From positions 372,001 to 436,000 of the forward strand of contig JAFCMP010000513.1 in NCBI GenBank assembly GCA_017506865.1: a stretch of DNA of 64,000 bases, given 5' to 3'. Positions within the stretch are counted from its first letter, which is position 1. Each line of letters starts with the position of its first letter. Shown here piece by piece: positions 37,601 to 48,013 of the stretch. The translations under genes and the position numbers were made by a program. The notes under the pieces are model-generated. The model had not been told where the DNA came from. It saw only the letters and a list, made by a program, of their open reading frames with translations, and searched no databases. The stretch is from Tribonema minus. Its lineage: Eukaryota > Sar > Xanthophyceae > Tribonematales > Tribonemataceae.

Positions 37601-38078
37601 GACAAAATTCAATGGTACACACGTCACACTCAGAGCAAGTTGAACGCACATTAGCTCATTGATTTGCGAAACATGCTTACCTGTGTGAACGTGCAGATAT
37701 GTACCGTATAGCACACAAACCCACATTAGTTCATTGGTTTGCGAAGCATGCTTACTTGTGAGAACGTGCAGATATATACTGTATATATAGCACACGCATA
37801 TCATGACTCCACACACTCATATATAAAAAAACTTTGTATGGAGCTCTGAAATCGAGTTGGCAATGCTTGGCATCGTATCGTGACATTGTCCTATATCTGT
37901 TGACGGTCCTCTCTCTTGATGTGCAGTCAGCGCAGTCGGGCTCATCACCTGTGGTGCCTTGGGCGCCTTTCTTGGAGGTGCGCACGTTGTCAAGGGAGCC
38001 ATGCGTGTGTTTGTTGGTGGTGCGGTGGCGCTTGCAGCCACCTACGGTGTTGGCTGCCTCTTTGGCGCTGGTGTGTAG
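34620..38078 (+). CDS. VIT/CCC1-family vacuolar iron or manganese transporter, 5 exons
   Basis: Exons 34620-34835, 35113-35328, 36149-36202, 36928-37123 and 37927-38078 join to 834 nt (277 aa), close to the usual size of the family. Exon 1 carries WLRAAVLGANDGLVSTAALL, the first membrane helix with the conserved Asp. Exon 2 has GTSGLMAGAFSMALGEYVSV and the charged cytosolic helix ELQELADIYVRRGLD. Exon 3 ends RAHARDE. Exon 4 holds ALSFAIGAAAPLIAAVL, and exon 5 the last two helices (GLITCGALGAFLGGA, VGGAVALAATYGVGCLFGAG). It should move Fe2+ or Mn2+ into the vacuole. Oddities: the last intron has a GC donor (CAG|GCAAGC), and exon 4, taken from the nearest AG acceptor, adds 17 residues (FYTLRMTQQ...TAR) before the conserved LGID; no AG lies nearer. 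TGTAA poly(A)-type signals occur at 38407 and 38475. Confidence 0.9.
36511..36617 (+). repeat. Dispersed repeat, copy 1 (in a transporter intron)
   Basis: About 107 bp closely matching 61583-61693 in the same orientation, including the shared core CCTTCCACCAATAACC and GGTCGCCGCTGCTGCAGCAA. Both copies are intronic. It may be a short interspersed or MITE-like element; the ends are not defined. Confidence 0.75.
37649..37797 (+). repeat. Two tandem copies of a 75-bp unit
   Basis: Copies begin at 37649 and 37724 (CATTAG.TCATTG.TTTGCGAA.CATGCTTAC). They lie in the last intron of the transporter gene, next to a short TATATA run. Confidence 0.8.
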
Positions 38079-38130
38079 CCGGGTTCACGGCCAAGTTCCA
38101 TTGGGAGTTGGGGTGCATCAGCCTGAGGGT

Positions 38131-38400
38131 GATTGCTGGATGTTTTTTGATGGCATCATGATGCCTTCAGATGGCCAGGGCTACGAGTCGATTGGAGTTT
38201 TGAGCCGGCATCTTGCTACAGCGTGAAGGCGCTTCAAGGTTGGTGGCAATGCCCAGCTAGCGCAGCAGCTGATTGTTGGATGTTTTGTGATGGCATGCCT
38301 TGAGATGGCCAGAGCTCAATCAAACATTGGAGCCCGCATCTTGCTACAGCTTGAAGCTGCTTCAAGGTGGATGGCAATGCCCAGCTAGCACAGCAGCTGC
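38131..38400 (+). repeat. Two tandem copies of a 130-140-bp unit
   Basis: Copies begin at 38131 and 38271 (GATTG.TGGATGTTTT.TGATGGCAT) and end in CCCAGCTAGC.CAGCAGCT. They are just past the transporter stop codon, so they probably fall in its 3' untranslated region. Confidence 0.8.
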
Positions 38401-38582
38401 CATTGTTGTAATGATCAGACACTTGTGAAAAACGTGCTATCAGCCTTTGCGATGTCATGTCTGATGTCCGCTGATGTAAATGCTTGTGATCAGGGCCATG
38501 CATCTATAATGCGTGCCTGAGCATGACAGCTTTCAAAGGCAATGTTTTGATAAGGCTGCTCTCCACTGTGACTGCTGCAGCC

Positions 38583-39280
38583 TCAAGTGTATTTTTGCTG
38601 AGGCGCGTCAGAGGTTGCTCGGGGGACGCAGGGTGATGTAGAAAATACCTCTGCCGCAGTGATGCCCATGCAGCTGGCTGCTGCTCGTGACAACCGGTGA
38701 CCCTGTCTGGCCCACACGTGTCGTTGCTTGGGGTACAGCGCGCACGAGAAGGTACGCAGCCTCACCTGTATGTGCACATGGCGTTTGAGGAGACCAAAAC
38801 ACGCCGCTAGGTGCCCTCTGCAGCTGCCGCGTGGCCACTTTTGGTGCCGGTCTTCAAGTCGGTGCATGCCGGGACTCTCAGACTGATGTACTGCGCAGGA
38901 TGGGGCACACCTAGGTGCTGCAGATCCTCAGGAGTGGGAGCATGGGGATTGACCGTGACTACGGCCTTGTCCGTTCGTAGACTGGCAGATGAGGTTGCTA
39001 TGGCGCTGCGCAGCGCCTGAAGAGTATCAGGCACTATAGTAGTACCAGAGCCAGAGGGCACCACGGCGCAGCGGATGAGCCACCTGGCGTGCTGGACTGG
39101 ACGCGCGCGTTGCGACTGCGGAGGTGGCCCGCAGCCAGGCACCGGAGCGGAGTGCTGCGGCATGGTGCGTGCACGGTGAGGGAGCTCTCTCGAGGAGAGC
39201 AACCTGAGCATCATCGAGATGGCGAGCGCCGCCCCGCTGCCCCAGTACATGCCGATGATGATCAGGTAGATGCTCACTGC
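38583..39280 (-). other. Coding-like but broken minus-strand sequence
   Basis: On the minus strand an open frame (39277-38807) contains TLQALRSAIATSSASLRTDK and HAPTPEDLQHLGVPHPAQYI. The adjoining frames at 38838-38608 also look coding-like (VRAVPQ, GIFYITLRPPSN). The pieces lie in different frames without clear splice sites. This could be a decayed gene or TE fragment; I recognise no domain. Confidence 0.25.
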
Positions 39281-39574
39281 TGTCGTACTATGTTTTCAAC
39301 ACTCGAGCGTAGCGTAACAGTGCAAAAACTGCCTGGTACGGTGCGGAAGGGGGTTCAAACCCCGATTCTGTCGTGGAAATTTCTAGGATAACTCCTTGGA
39401 CTAGGGCAATCTGTCATGGGTTCCCGACGGCGGACGCCCAGATTTGCCCAATGTAAGGGTTGATGCTCAATTCCATGATAAGATGACCCATAAAATAACA
39501 ACCCCTCCTCCCCCCCAATGAAACCCCACAGACAGATAGAACTCTGAGGCTAACTTTTTTTGTGGTTTCAAAGG

Positions 39575-39640
39575 AGTGTATATATATACGATCTTTTGCT
39601 TCGTTTCCATATATAGAGAGAGAGGGAGAGAGAGATGAGA
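39575..39640. repeat. TA and GA simple repeats
   Basis: TATATATA near 39580, then ATATATAGAGAGAGAGGGAGAG around 39610-39635. The interval 39290-39870 holds nothing else I can support. Confidence 0.8.
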
Positions 39641-39879
39641 TGAGACATCATAATTAGATTACATATGAATACACATCTCGCTACTGTACATGGTATGTAG
39701 TCTGAACAAGAATTTGAATGCCGTATGTGACCATTGCTGGGGTTCAAAGTGTCCCCAAATCACCAGGATAGTTGCCTGACTGTTGAGTAACGTCTAGACG
39801 GTGTAAAGATGAAACCAGGCTTGAACTGTTCCTGCAAGATGATACTGTAGCCACGAAGCGGGCGGGGGTGAAGATCCGT

Positions 39880-40080
39880 TCAGGAATGAGTGGAGCCGGT
39901 GAGCGCACTCACCGTCGTGACTGGCTCAACGCGCTCAGCCTGAGGCTGCAGCAGCAGCAGCTGCCAGCTGACTCGTCTAGTAGTATGGCTGTGGCGCGAG
40001 TGTGCCAGCAGAGACACGTGCCGGCAGCACTTGCCATGACCGTCACGGGCAGTATACCGTAACAGCAGTGCTTGCTGCAG
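39880..40080 (+). repeat. Member of the dispersed family also seen at 43.6 and 53.1-54.5 kb
   Basis: Segments such as GAGCGCACTCACCGTCGTGA, TCGTCTAGTAGTATGGCTG, GCGCGAGTGTGCCAGCAGAG and CACGGGCAGTATACCGTAAC recur, diverged, inside the 610-bp tandem units at 53.1-54.5 kb and near 43.58-43.66 kb. This copy lacks the tRNA-like module carried by the tandem units. Confidence 0.6.
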
Positions 40081-40500
40081 CAGTTTCAGGCCATGCTGGA
40101 CCATGACGGCGACCTGCTGGTGGCACGCCCTCCCGTGTACTGCGGCACACCCACGGAGCCGCAGCTGATCATCAACTTCCGCCAGCTGCTCATCGCCATG
40201 GTGCTGGACCACTGCGTGTTGGATGGGGTATTTTGGCAGTACGTAGACGGCTGCTTCAAGCAAGTAGAGGGTGTCCAAGCCACTGTACTGCAAGGGTGGT
40301 GCTGCCAGGGGCAGAGGCCGTGGGTGCAGGTTAGAATCCCTGGGAGGAGTTTGGGCCCCGGACAGCCGGACATTGAGGCCTGCGCAGTTGTGTTGGTGAG
40401 CGCCTGGCTGGGGGGGCTCACCGCCGCCAAGCCCGTGTCCACGCAGGCGGAGTACTTGGTGTTGGCGGCCCTGGAGATCAAGCTTGCTCGCATTGTCTGA
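40081..40500 (+). CDS. Unrecognised coding-like exon(s)
   Basis: After an acceptor-like CTTGCTGCAG the plus strand reads QFQAMLDHDGDLLVARPPVY, then CGTPTEPQLIINFRQLLIAM and VLDHCVLDG, open to a TGA at 40498-40500. Composition and acceptor favour coding, at least to about 40227. Later codons (VEGVQATVLQGW...) may include an unspliced intron, since GTGCAG|GTTAG near 40330 looks like an acceptor. I recognise no family. Confidence 0.35.
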   Translation, partial: QFQAMLDHDGDLLVARPPVYCGTPTEPQLIINFRQLLIAMVLDHCVLDGVFWQYVDGCFKQVEGVQATVLQGWCCQGQRPWVQVRIPGRSLGPGQPDIEACAVVLVSAWLGGLTAAKPVSTQAEYLVLAALEIKLARIV

Positions 40501-40970
40501 AGATTGGATGGTGTGATGCGTGTAGTCCATTCCAGACAGTGCTGTCTGGCGCATACTATTTCAAAGGGATGAGTGCAGGTTGAAAGGCTGTTTTGAACAA
40601 GGAATACGAGCTTTTGGCGGTTGGTTGCACATGTGTGCCGCAGCAACTGCTGAGCACGCGAGATGAATGTTGTGGGCTTGTCACTTGTGCCTCAATTGGA
40701 GTGTTTGCCAACGCCAATGCAGCGCTGCAGCATTTGTGCTGGATTCAATTCAGTTGCCACTGCCAGTGCCACAGTGTGCGCTCTGCGCTCAACATGTCAT
40801 TGATGAGCTTTGAGCTGACGTGCAACATGAATGCTTCAATTTGCCGGTGTTAGTGTGCGTGCTTGATTGGCTGCTGCATTTACAATATTGCTGAGCTATG
40901 TGTTTTAGAATGAGCTGAGATGGCTCTGTTTTCTATTACCGTTGCTGTTATGTGTTGAGGCAGCTCATGA

Positions 40971-41397
40971 GCACTGAGCACTACCGCACAAGGAGCACTG
41001 TCGTCATGTACCGTTGTCGCTTGTGCTGATGCGTCGTCTGTGCGCAGCAAAATGCATACTACAACAATGAGATGGACATGACCACAAATGACGCACACGC
41101 AGTTGCGGCCCACACAACTGCATGGCATGGCAACGGGCCAAGACGCATGCCATTGTGATCACGATTGTCTTTTAAGAGCATGTAGCACTGAGCACTACCG
41201 CACAAGGAGCACTGTCGTCATGTACCGTTGTTGCTTGTGCTGATGCGTCGTCTGTGCGCAGCAAAATGCATACTACAACAATGAGATGGACATGACCGCA
41301 AATGACGCACACGCAGTTGCGGCCCACACAACTGCATGGCATGGCATGGGGCCAACACGCATGCCATTGTGATCACGATAGTCTTTTAAGAGCATTG
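40971..41397 (+). repeat. Two tandem copies of a 214-bp unit
   Basis: Copies 40971-41184 and 41185-41397 are nearly identical (GCACTGAGCACTACCGCACA to TTTTAAGAGCAT). The duplication is recent. The interval 40500-40970 around it shows no gene I can support. Confidence 0.9.
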
Positions 41398-41620
41398 CTT
41401 GCACGAGGTGCACGTTTCGTGCAGTGCACACGACCGAGCAGAAGAGTCTTCGACGCAGGCCCTTGGCAAAATACAATGGAATTACAAGTGCGTCACACGC
41501 ACAAGAGCTTTATACGTCACACGCACAAGAGCGATAGCGTTCGTCCCCCATGATTTGTGCCTGAGGCACTGCACCCGCAAATGCTCAATCAATCCTTACG
41601 TTGCTAGCCTCTGTGTGCTG

Positions 41621-41775
41621 TTTGACTCGCCGTGGGACAAGTGGGACAAGACAAAGGGGCTCTTCCTGCCAGAAACCGTTCAGCTTGGGAGGAAACTTGG
41701 CTGTTAAAAATTTGACTCGCCGTGGGACAAAAAAAAGGGCTTCTTCCTGCCAGAAGCCGTTCAGCTTGGCGACGA
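41621..41775 (+). repeat. Tandem 90-bp duplication with a conserved peptide reading
   Basis: TTTGACTCGCCGTGGGACAA begins at 41621 and again at 41711. The first copy reads FDSPWDKWDKTKGLFLPETV, the second FDSPWDKKKGFFLPEAVQLG. The similar reading in both copies hints at an exon duplication, but no start, acceptor or donor is clear and the family is unknown to me. Confidence 0.5.
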
Positions 41776-42125
41776 TTTTAAAAGTTACCTATACCCGGAT
41801 TGGGTTGGAGGAGGGAGTCGACAGGGGGGGGGGCGCCAACACCACGCGCGTCGGCTGGCTTGTGCAGTTAGCATCGTGCAGCTGGCATTGCATGCAGCAT
41901 GTCAGCATGGCATACAGCATAGTAGCGTAGTACGATGCCACCGCAGGCATGTCCGGCGTCTGCTGTTGAAGTTCATGGCAGTTGGCGTTGGGCGTGGCGC
42001 TCGAGAAGCCTGGCAAGAGGCCTCGTAACATCCACTCACATTCGATCAACCATCGAGCTAGACATACTATAGTACTGTCGTTTGCGTAACAGCACAACAG
42101 CAGCACAATTTAAATAGAGCAGTCT

Positions 42126-43070
42126 TTGAGCAGGCTGCAGATTGCGAAGTTTTCATGCATCACGGACACCACCAACAACATGACCATCAACGGATGCACA
42201 GGTTGTCAATCGCAGGCATTGATATCATTACGAGCCGCTCGGAGCAGCGCAAAATCCGCAACAACTCAATCTTTGATGTCCACCGCAATGCCAGCAGTGC
42301 CTCAGTGATTGCTATACCAAGCAGACCGCATGCCGAGGATGGCACCTGTGCTAGCAAAAACGTCCTGGACCTTCAGAAAGCCCAGTGATGTTCAAGTTGC
42401 TCTGCAGCAACCAGCTGCTTGCTGAAGCTCCGCGTCCAGCAGACCTTCCCTCCTGTGCCTGTCGCTTTGCCATCTGTTACAGTAGCCGCAAACGCAAAGG
42501 AGACATACATGGTAATGCATCAGTTCACAGCATCATGTAGCATCAATGGTTGTGCTCATGAGTGCACTGAGTGATTGCTGATCTTGTTCGATGCGTCAAA
42601 AAAAATAGTACTGATGTTGACTTTGTGTTGCGCTGACCTACTGCCACAGAAATTCTGAAAGCTATCAAAGACAACAGCAGCTGCGTTCACAAGCCTTAGG
42701 CAGGACCACACTGCCCGGGGCTTGAATCACACCGACTTCAAAATTTCCAGTGCCAGCCAGCCTTTGCAGTACGTGCAGCTGAGAGAGAGATTTTTGCATG
42801 ACAGGATATTCGCTGGGCGCTTGAGTGTGTGCACAATTCACAGCATGCACAGACATGTAGCAAGCTCTCACACTATCCCAAGCTACAGTGCATTTGCGTG
42901 TGGTGTGAAGAAATTGACAGCAGGCGCTCATGAAGAGGCACTCGTTGGAGACGGCACGTCATCGAATGTGTTTGAGCATTGTGCATGCATTATGGTTCAA
43001 GAAGAAGAGTATGGAACCCTCTGGTGCTTCACTGATCACCTGGGCTTTTCAAGTCTGTTCACGTAAACGA
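42126..43070 (+). other. Coding-like fragments without a resolved gene
   Basis: Candidate pieces are IAKFSCITDTTNNMTINGCT after CTGCAG at 42140, and LKLRVQQTFPPVPVAFPSVT running to a GTAATG donor at 42511. They may be exons of one plus-strand gene, but phases and ends could not be fixed and I see no recognisable domain. Confidence 0.25.
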
Positions 43071-43574
43071 GAACAAAAGTTAGTGCTCATCAAGTAGCTT
43101 TTATCAATGCCGCGGAAACGTCAGGGTGTCCAGTGCGTATATGCAGCCAGAATATGCGTTGTCAGGCAACTAAGGTGCTGCTGCTATGGCAAACAACACC
43201 AGACAGGGCAAAGCAAAGCACTAACACTCACAGCACCACTCAGCCAAAGTGTGTGTGTTAGGAGGCTTGCTTCCCTGCTATAAAAGCATAGGTCGCAAGA
43301 CTTGCAGTTGGCAGTTACACCTGACAGGGGTGGGGGCATGGACCTGTTGGGGCTTCTACCCAGTCAACACTGTGTGCAAACACTTGGTGATACTACAGAA
43401 TCACCACACAACGCGAGATTCATGCTGCACTAAGCAGCCCCCCCCTCCCCCCCCCCGTCCCATGCATGTAAGCCAGTATGCATTTCTGCTGCAGGGGCGT
43501 GCTGAGCCCTTAATATTGTAGCGTTAGTTATCGATCGAAGCACTTCAAAGTATGCAAGTGCAATGCTCGCTGTG

Positions 43575-43790
43575 GCGCTGACAGGCCGCGCTGGCAGCAC
43601 TTGCCGTGACCGTCACGGGCAGCATGCTGTGACACTGTAACAGTCTGTCAGCAGTGCGCGCCCTCCCGGTGACCCAGGCTGTGTGAGTGCTGCCCAGCAG
43701 CCGGCGGGGCCCTCTAGGCGCTCGGCCTGGTGGTACCACCCCGCGCCGTAGTAGCACTAGCAGCTCGAGCGGTGACTCACACACAGTGCG
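43575..43790 (+). repeat. Diverged member of the dispersed tandem-unit family
   Basis: GGCCGCGCTGGCAGCACTT, GACCGTCACGGGCAGCATG and GTAACAG...CAGCAGTG match the 610-bp units at 53.1-54.5 kb. The rest of 43.07-44.83 kb has C-rich and simple sequence (a C run near 43436-43457) and no gene I can support. Confidence 0.5.
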
Positions 43791-44260
43791 CGCCTAGGAT
43801 AGTACTAGAAGTTCCAGCTGAGCGGGATCATCATACTACTACCACTAGTTGTGGCGAGGTGTGGGTCAGCAGAGACATCTGAGGAAAGGTAGTGCATGGA
43901 TAAGCATTCGGTTCACGTCATTTTTTCTGAGAACCCCACGAATTGCTTCAAAAGCCACTCTAAAACTGATCAGCATCAATTGACTTCAGTCGAGCAAGCT
44001 CTCGAGTTGGGGCACTGTAAGAATCATTTTCAGTAACGCATCACCGTAAGACTCATTTTCAGTGAGTCAAACCGTCCCAGTGAATGGAGAAGTCTCAGAG
44101 ATGGCAAAATCACCTCTCACAACTTGAAATTGACTGTAGGCCTGACCATTCCAACGGAGTGTGTGATGCCGAGGGAGGAAAGCCGAATCAACTGTTGAAA
44201 TGAGCACTGTTTTGTAGCAGTCAGGTTGCACTTGAAGTTGTGCACTTGACGTTGCAGTTT

Positions 44261-44293
44261 GTTCGAGATCTGTTCGAGATCAGTTCGAGATCA
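44261..44293 (+). repeat. Three tandem 11-bp units (GTTCGAGATCA)
   Basis: Units start at 44261, 44272 and 44283; the first ends in T instead of A. They lie in the non-coding stretch upstream of the retroelement at 44.85 kb. Confidence 0.9.
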
Positions 44294-44837
44294 TTTGCAT
44301 GGATGACTCAGCAACTTTGAGCTGGAATGCCCAGGCTTGCTGTGCTTTGTAATATCACTTCCTTTCCTACACACTAGCACGTGTGTGTGACTTGTTGCTG
44401 TGATGGCTCAAGCTCAGGTTCCTCTGCACGGTGATTTGCGCGATGTCAATATTGCAACTGAACGAACGAAGCGAATGAATTTTTTTTTCTGACACCGACC
44501 GACACAGAATGACAGTGACGCCGTGCCTGTTTCGACCGAGAGGCAAAGTGATGGTGTCGATGTTTTTTTTGGTGGTGCTTGCTTTGTTGCAGTTGCGATG
44601 CATGACATCAGACATCAGACACGATCAGTGAGGAGACCGATTCGCAGTTGACATTAGACTTGAGGACAGATGAAGCCGTGGGAGCGCTCATCACCCACCA
44701 AATTCTGGCGCTCTGACACGAGACGGTGCATGTGTCTGTGTCTGTGAGTGTGCACTGTGACAGTAGGCCGAGATCACGCCTTCATTGGCCGATTGTGAGT
44801 TTCGAGTTCCGAACATGCAATCTTCAACACCACACCT

Positions 44838-44849
44838 CAACTTCAGGTG
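44838..44849 (+). repeat. 5' target-site duplication of retroelement E2
   Basis: CAACTTCAGGTG, repeated exactly at 48014-48025. The bases just outside and inside differ, so the duplication is 12 bp. Confidence 0.85.
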
Positions 44850-47800
44850 ACGGTGACGGAGGCGGCGGCGGCAGTGCGGGAGCGCGCGGCGGCGACGGCG
44901 CGGCAGCCGGGCGGCGTCAGGCGCGCCGCACGGCTGCTGGCGGAGGGTGCTGACACATCTGCCCCCCGCGACTCCGATACCTTGCATAAACTGCAGGCTA
45001 AGCACCCAGCTGGCGATGCGTCTGCGAAGCTGGATGCCGCGGCATCGCGGGCGTGCAGCTTGGTGGCGGCGGCGGCGCTGGCGGCGCCGGCACCACTCAA
45101 CTCCGCTTCATTCACGGCGGACGGGCTACGCGAGGCCATCCTCGCCGCCAACCCTGGCTCGGCCGCCGGTCCCTCTGGGCTGCGCAACTCCCACCTCCAG
45201 CAGTGCGTCCGGCACACGGCGCACACGTCGGGGCGCACGGTTGACTGGCTCCTTGAGCTGCTGGCGTGGCTGGGTACCGCGGTGTACTCCACCCCCGCCG
45301 CGCTGCCCGCCCCCTTTTGGCGCCTTCACACGGCCGCGCGCCTCAGCGCTGTGGGCGAGAAGGCGCGCCCCATCGCGTGCGGCGACACCATCCGCCGCCT
45401 GTTCGCCCGCACCTTCTGCACGGACACCCGGGACCGCGTCTCCGCGCTGCTGGAACCAATTGGCCAGTTTGGGGTCGGCGCGCGGGGGGGCGCAGAGAGA
45501 GTGGCGCTCATGGCGCAGCTCACGCATGAGTGCGGCGGCGTGCTCCTTGCCATTGACGGCAGCAATGCCTTCAACGCGCTGTCGCCCTCGGCAGTCCTCA
45601 CCGCGGTGGCCGAGCATCTGCCTGGCCTGTACGGCTACGTCGAGCACATCTACGGCCCCGGCCGGGCCCCTTGGCTACAATTTGGCCTAGATGGGCACGC
45701 CGACGCCGCCATCATCCTCTCCCAACAGGGCGTGCAGCAGGGCGACCCATTGGGGCCGCTGCTGTTCGCGCTGGCACTGCGCGGCACCATGGTGGCTGCC
45801 CGCGCCAAGTTCCAGCAACTGGCGCTTCCGGGCTACCTCGATGACCTCACCATCATGACGCCCAGCTGTGACGCGCCGGTGCTCGGCCACGTTGGCCGTG
45901 CGTTCTGCTTAATACAACAGGCGCTGAGCGAGCTCAACATTCAGGTCAACGTCACGAAATGCGCGGCGCTGGTGCCGGCCTCAGGCGGCGCCCGCGAGCG
46001 CGCCGCCGCCGTCTTTGCCGCCGCCAATGTCCCCGTACCAGTATGTGACGACGGCATCACGCTGATGGGGGTGCCGGTCGGCACCGAGGGCTTCGTGCGC
46101 GCGCAAGTGGCGGCGACCCTTCGTGCCCCCGGCACCGACCGCCTGGTTGCGGAGCTTGTGCAGATGGAGGATGTGCAGGCTGCCTTCTCCATTCTGCGTC
46201 TTGCCGTCCCCGCCCGCGCAGGGCATGTCTCGCGCAATACAGCGCCATCCCTCACGCACGAGGAGCTACGGCGCTTCGACGCCATCACGCTAGCGGCCGT
46301 GGCCGCGCTGGCGCAGGAGCCATCGGCGGGTCTTACGCCGCCGGCCCACCAGGGCGCGCCGGCGGCGGGTGACGATTGCCGCGGCCCGCCGGCGGTTTCG
46401 GCGGCGGCGGCGCCGCCCTCTCTGTGGGCGGCGGCAGTGGCATGGGTACGCGGCGCCGACTGGGGTGGCGAGGCCCCAGTGACGCTACCAGCACATCAGC
46501 AGGTACGCATGCATCTGCAGCTGGGGAGTGGTGGCTTTGGCGTGCTGGGCGCGGCGCCCCGTGCATGTGCCGCATTTGCTGCACGTTCCCTCGAGTGCAT
46601 GGGGCCGGCACTGGCGGCATTTCCAGTCGCGGCACGCAGCCGCGTCCTAGAGCATGCCCGCTATGGCTTCACCTTCACCCAGATAGCTACCTGCCTGCAG
46701 CAGCTGCGCAGCGGCAGCGATGAGGCTGCAGCGGCCCTCGCACTGCTCCTGCCCACGGTCTGGTACCAGGACTGGCGCCAGGACGACGGCGCATGGCGGG
46801 CGCTGCGCGATCTGCTGCAACGGGCAGGCGGAGCTGCGGGGCCGGGCATGCGGACTCGCGCCGGCGCGCGCCGCGCTGCTGCGCCAGCGGTGGCGCGCGA
46901 GCCAGGCTCTGCCCAGGCCCCGCCGGCCGCCGTGCTGCCGCGGCGTCAAGCGGCGCTATCACGGGTGCTAGACGCAGCGCTCGCCGCCACGCAGCTGCGT
47001 CGGCTTGAAGCAGCAAATGCGTTGGAAGCAGTCGCGGCGTGGCGCAGCGGCGCCTCTAAGGGGGCCATGGGTTTCTTGGCGCAATTGCCGAGCACTGACC
47101 CAGCGGAGACCATGTCCCCGCCGGAATTCCGCGAGACGCTGCGGCGCCACCTGGGCGTGGAGCGCCCCGCCCCCGCTGCGGCGCGGTGCCCCAAGTGCCA
47201 TAGACCAGTGGACTCGGGTGCCCACCTGCGCCGCTGCACACAAGGGCTTAACGTCACGCGACACAACTTGCTCGCAGACGCGCTCTTTCAGCTGCTCAAG
47301 CAGGTGGCCCACCTCCGCGGTCTCGACCGGGACACCCTTGCCCCCTTCCGCCGCTACGCGGCGCGCCACGGGTTCAGCAAGTTCATGGACATCGTCTTTG
47401 GCAGCAACCAGGTCTGCCTTCCAGTCCCTAAAGTGCAGCCGAGCGCCGACGCGGTAGCAGCAGGCCGGTGCACTAAACTGCGCGGCGGCTTTGAAGTAGC
47501 TTGTTGCATAGACGTCACCATACGTGACAGCTCATGCCCCTCCCGCCTCCGTCAGGCTCAGGGGGGCGCGCGCGATGTGCAGCGCGTGCTTGAATCGGCT
47601 TCGCAGGAAAAGATAGACACATACGTAGTCTCAGGGGCCCTGGACCCCACTACACACACCCTATTTTCCGCAGCCTTTGACCACTTCGGCGCTATGTCAC
47701 GCGACACCCAAGCGCTGCTACACGCACTCGCCGAGCAGAGCTCGCAGGGCAGCTACAATCTCGCGCAGCGCGTTGCCTTCTGGCGCCGCCGCACCTCCCT

Positions 47801-47951
47801 CGCGCTACAGCGCGCGCTCACACGTGTCGTGATCGACAACTGGAACGCAGTCATTGCCCCTGATGGCGACGTCAGCGCTTACCGCCACATCGCACTGTTG
47901 CAAGTGCCGCGGCCCTCGCCGGCCAGCGCCGAACCGCCGGCCCCTCCGTAG
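44850..47951 (+). CDS. E2 reverse transcriptase with C-terminal zinc knuckle and endonuclease-like domain
   Basis: About 1,033 uninterrupted codons to a TAG at 47949-47951; there is no natural start because the element is 5'-truncated. RT motifs: SAAGPSGLRNSHLQQC, ARPIACGDTIRRL (about 172), IDGSNAFNAL with the motif A Asp (about 235), VQQGDPLGPLLFALAL (motif B, about 295), GYLDDLTIM (motif C, about 328) and LNIQVNVTKC. All catalytic Asp residues are present. Near 780 is CPKCHRPVDSGAHLRRC followed by RH, a CCHC-type knuckle, then FMDIVF and CCIDVTIRD (about 887), which fit a PD-(D/E)XK endonuclease-like tail. No APE endonuclease, integrase or RNase H is evident. Without a 5' end it probably cannot be expressed from its own promoter. 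Confidence 0.88.
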   Translation, partial: TVTEAAAAVRERAAATARQPGGVRRAARLLAEGADTSAPRDSDTLHKLQAKHPAGDASAKLDAAASRACSLVAAAALAAPAPLNSASFTADGLREAILAANPGSAAGPSGLRNSHLQQCVRHTAHTSGRTVDWLLELLAWLGTAVYSTPAALPAPFWRLHTAARLSAVGEKARPIACGDTIRRLFARTFCTDTRDRVSALLEPIGQFGVGARGGAERVALMAQLTHECGGVLLAIDGSNAFNALSPSAVLTAVAEHLPGLYGYVEHIYGPGRAPWLQFGLDGHADAAIILSQQGVQQGDPLGPLLFALALRGTMVAARAKFQQLALPGYLDDLTIMTPSCDAPVLGHVGRAFCLIQQALSELNIQVNVTKCAALVPASGGARERAAAVFAAANVPVPVCDDGITLMGVPVGTEGFVRAQVAATLRAPGTDRLVAELVQMEDVQAAFSILRLAVPARAGHVSRNTAPSLTHEELRRFDAITLAAVAALAQEPSAGLTPPAHQGAPAAGDDCRGPPAVSAAAAPPSLWAAAVAWVRGADWGGEAPVTLPAHQQVRMHLQLGSGGFGVLGAAPRACAAFAARSLECMGPALAAFPVAARSRVLEHARYGFTFTQIATCLQQLRSGSDEAAAALALLLPTVWYQDWRQDDGAWRALRDLLQRAGGAAGPGMRTRAGARRAAAPAVAREPGSAQAPPAAVLPRRQAALSRVLDAALAATQLRRLEAANALEAVAAWRSGASKGAMGFLAQLPSTDPAETMSPPEFRETLRRHLGVERPAPAAARCPKCHRPVDSGAHLRRCTQGLNVTRHNLLADALFQLLKQVAHLRGLDRDTLAPFRRYAARHGFSKFMDIVFGSNQVCLPVPKVQPSADAVAAGRCTKLRGGFEVACCIDVTIRDSSCPSRLRQAQGGARDVQRVLESASQEKIDTYVVSGALDPTTHTLFSAAFDHFGAMSRDTQALLHALAEQSSQGSYNLAQRVAFWRRRTSLALQRALTRVVIDNWNAVIAPDGDVSAYRHIALLQVPRPSPASAEPPAPP

Positions 47952-48013
47952 ATTTAGTTATTGCAAGCCCGATTTATCGTGCGCGCAGCCCATGCGGTCC
48001 AGGACATAATATA
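44850..48013 (+). mobile_element. Retroelement E2, 5'-truncated non-LTR type
   Basis: A 3,164-bp insertion bounded by a perfect 12-bp target duplication. The 5' end is cut inside the coding region; the 3' end is a 62-bp untranslated tail ending GGACATAATATA. The protein shares its domain order with L-B but the sequence is well diverged, so it is a separate lineage. Its ORF has no internal stop, which suggests recent insertion. Confidence 0.85.

Noticed and set aside
39300..39375. tRNA-like A box (TAGCGTAACAG) and B-box-like GGTTCAAACCCC
   Set aside because: The flanking bases cannot form an acceptor stem, so I do not call a tRNA.
39880..40554. 224-codon minus-strand open frame
   Set aside because: It overlaps a more coding-like plus-strand reading and a dispersed repeat, and has no motif of its own.
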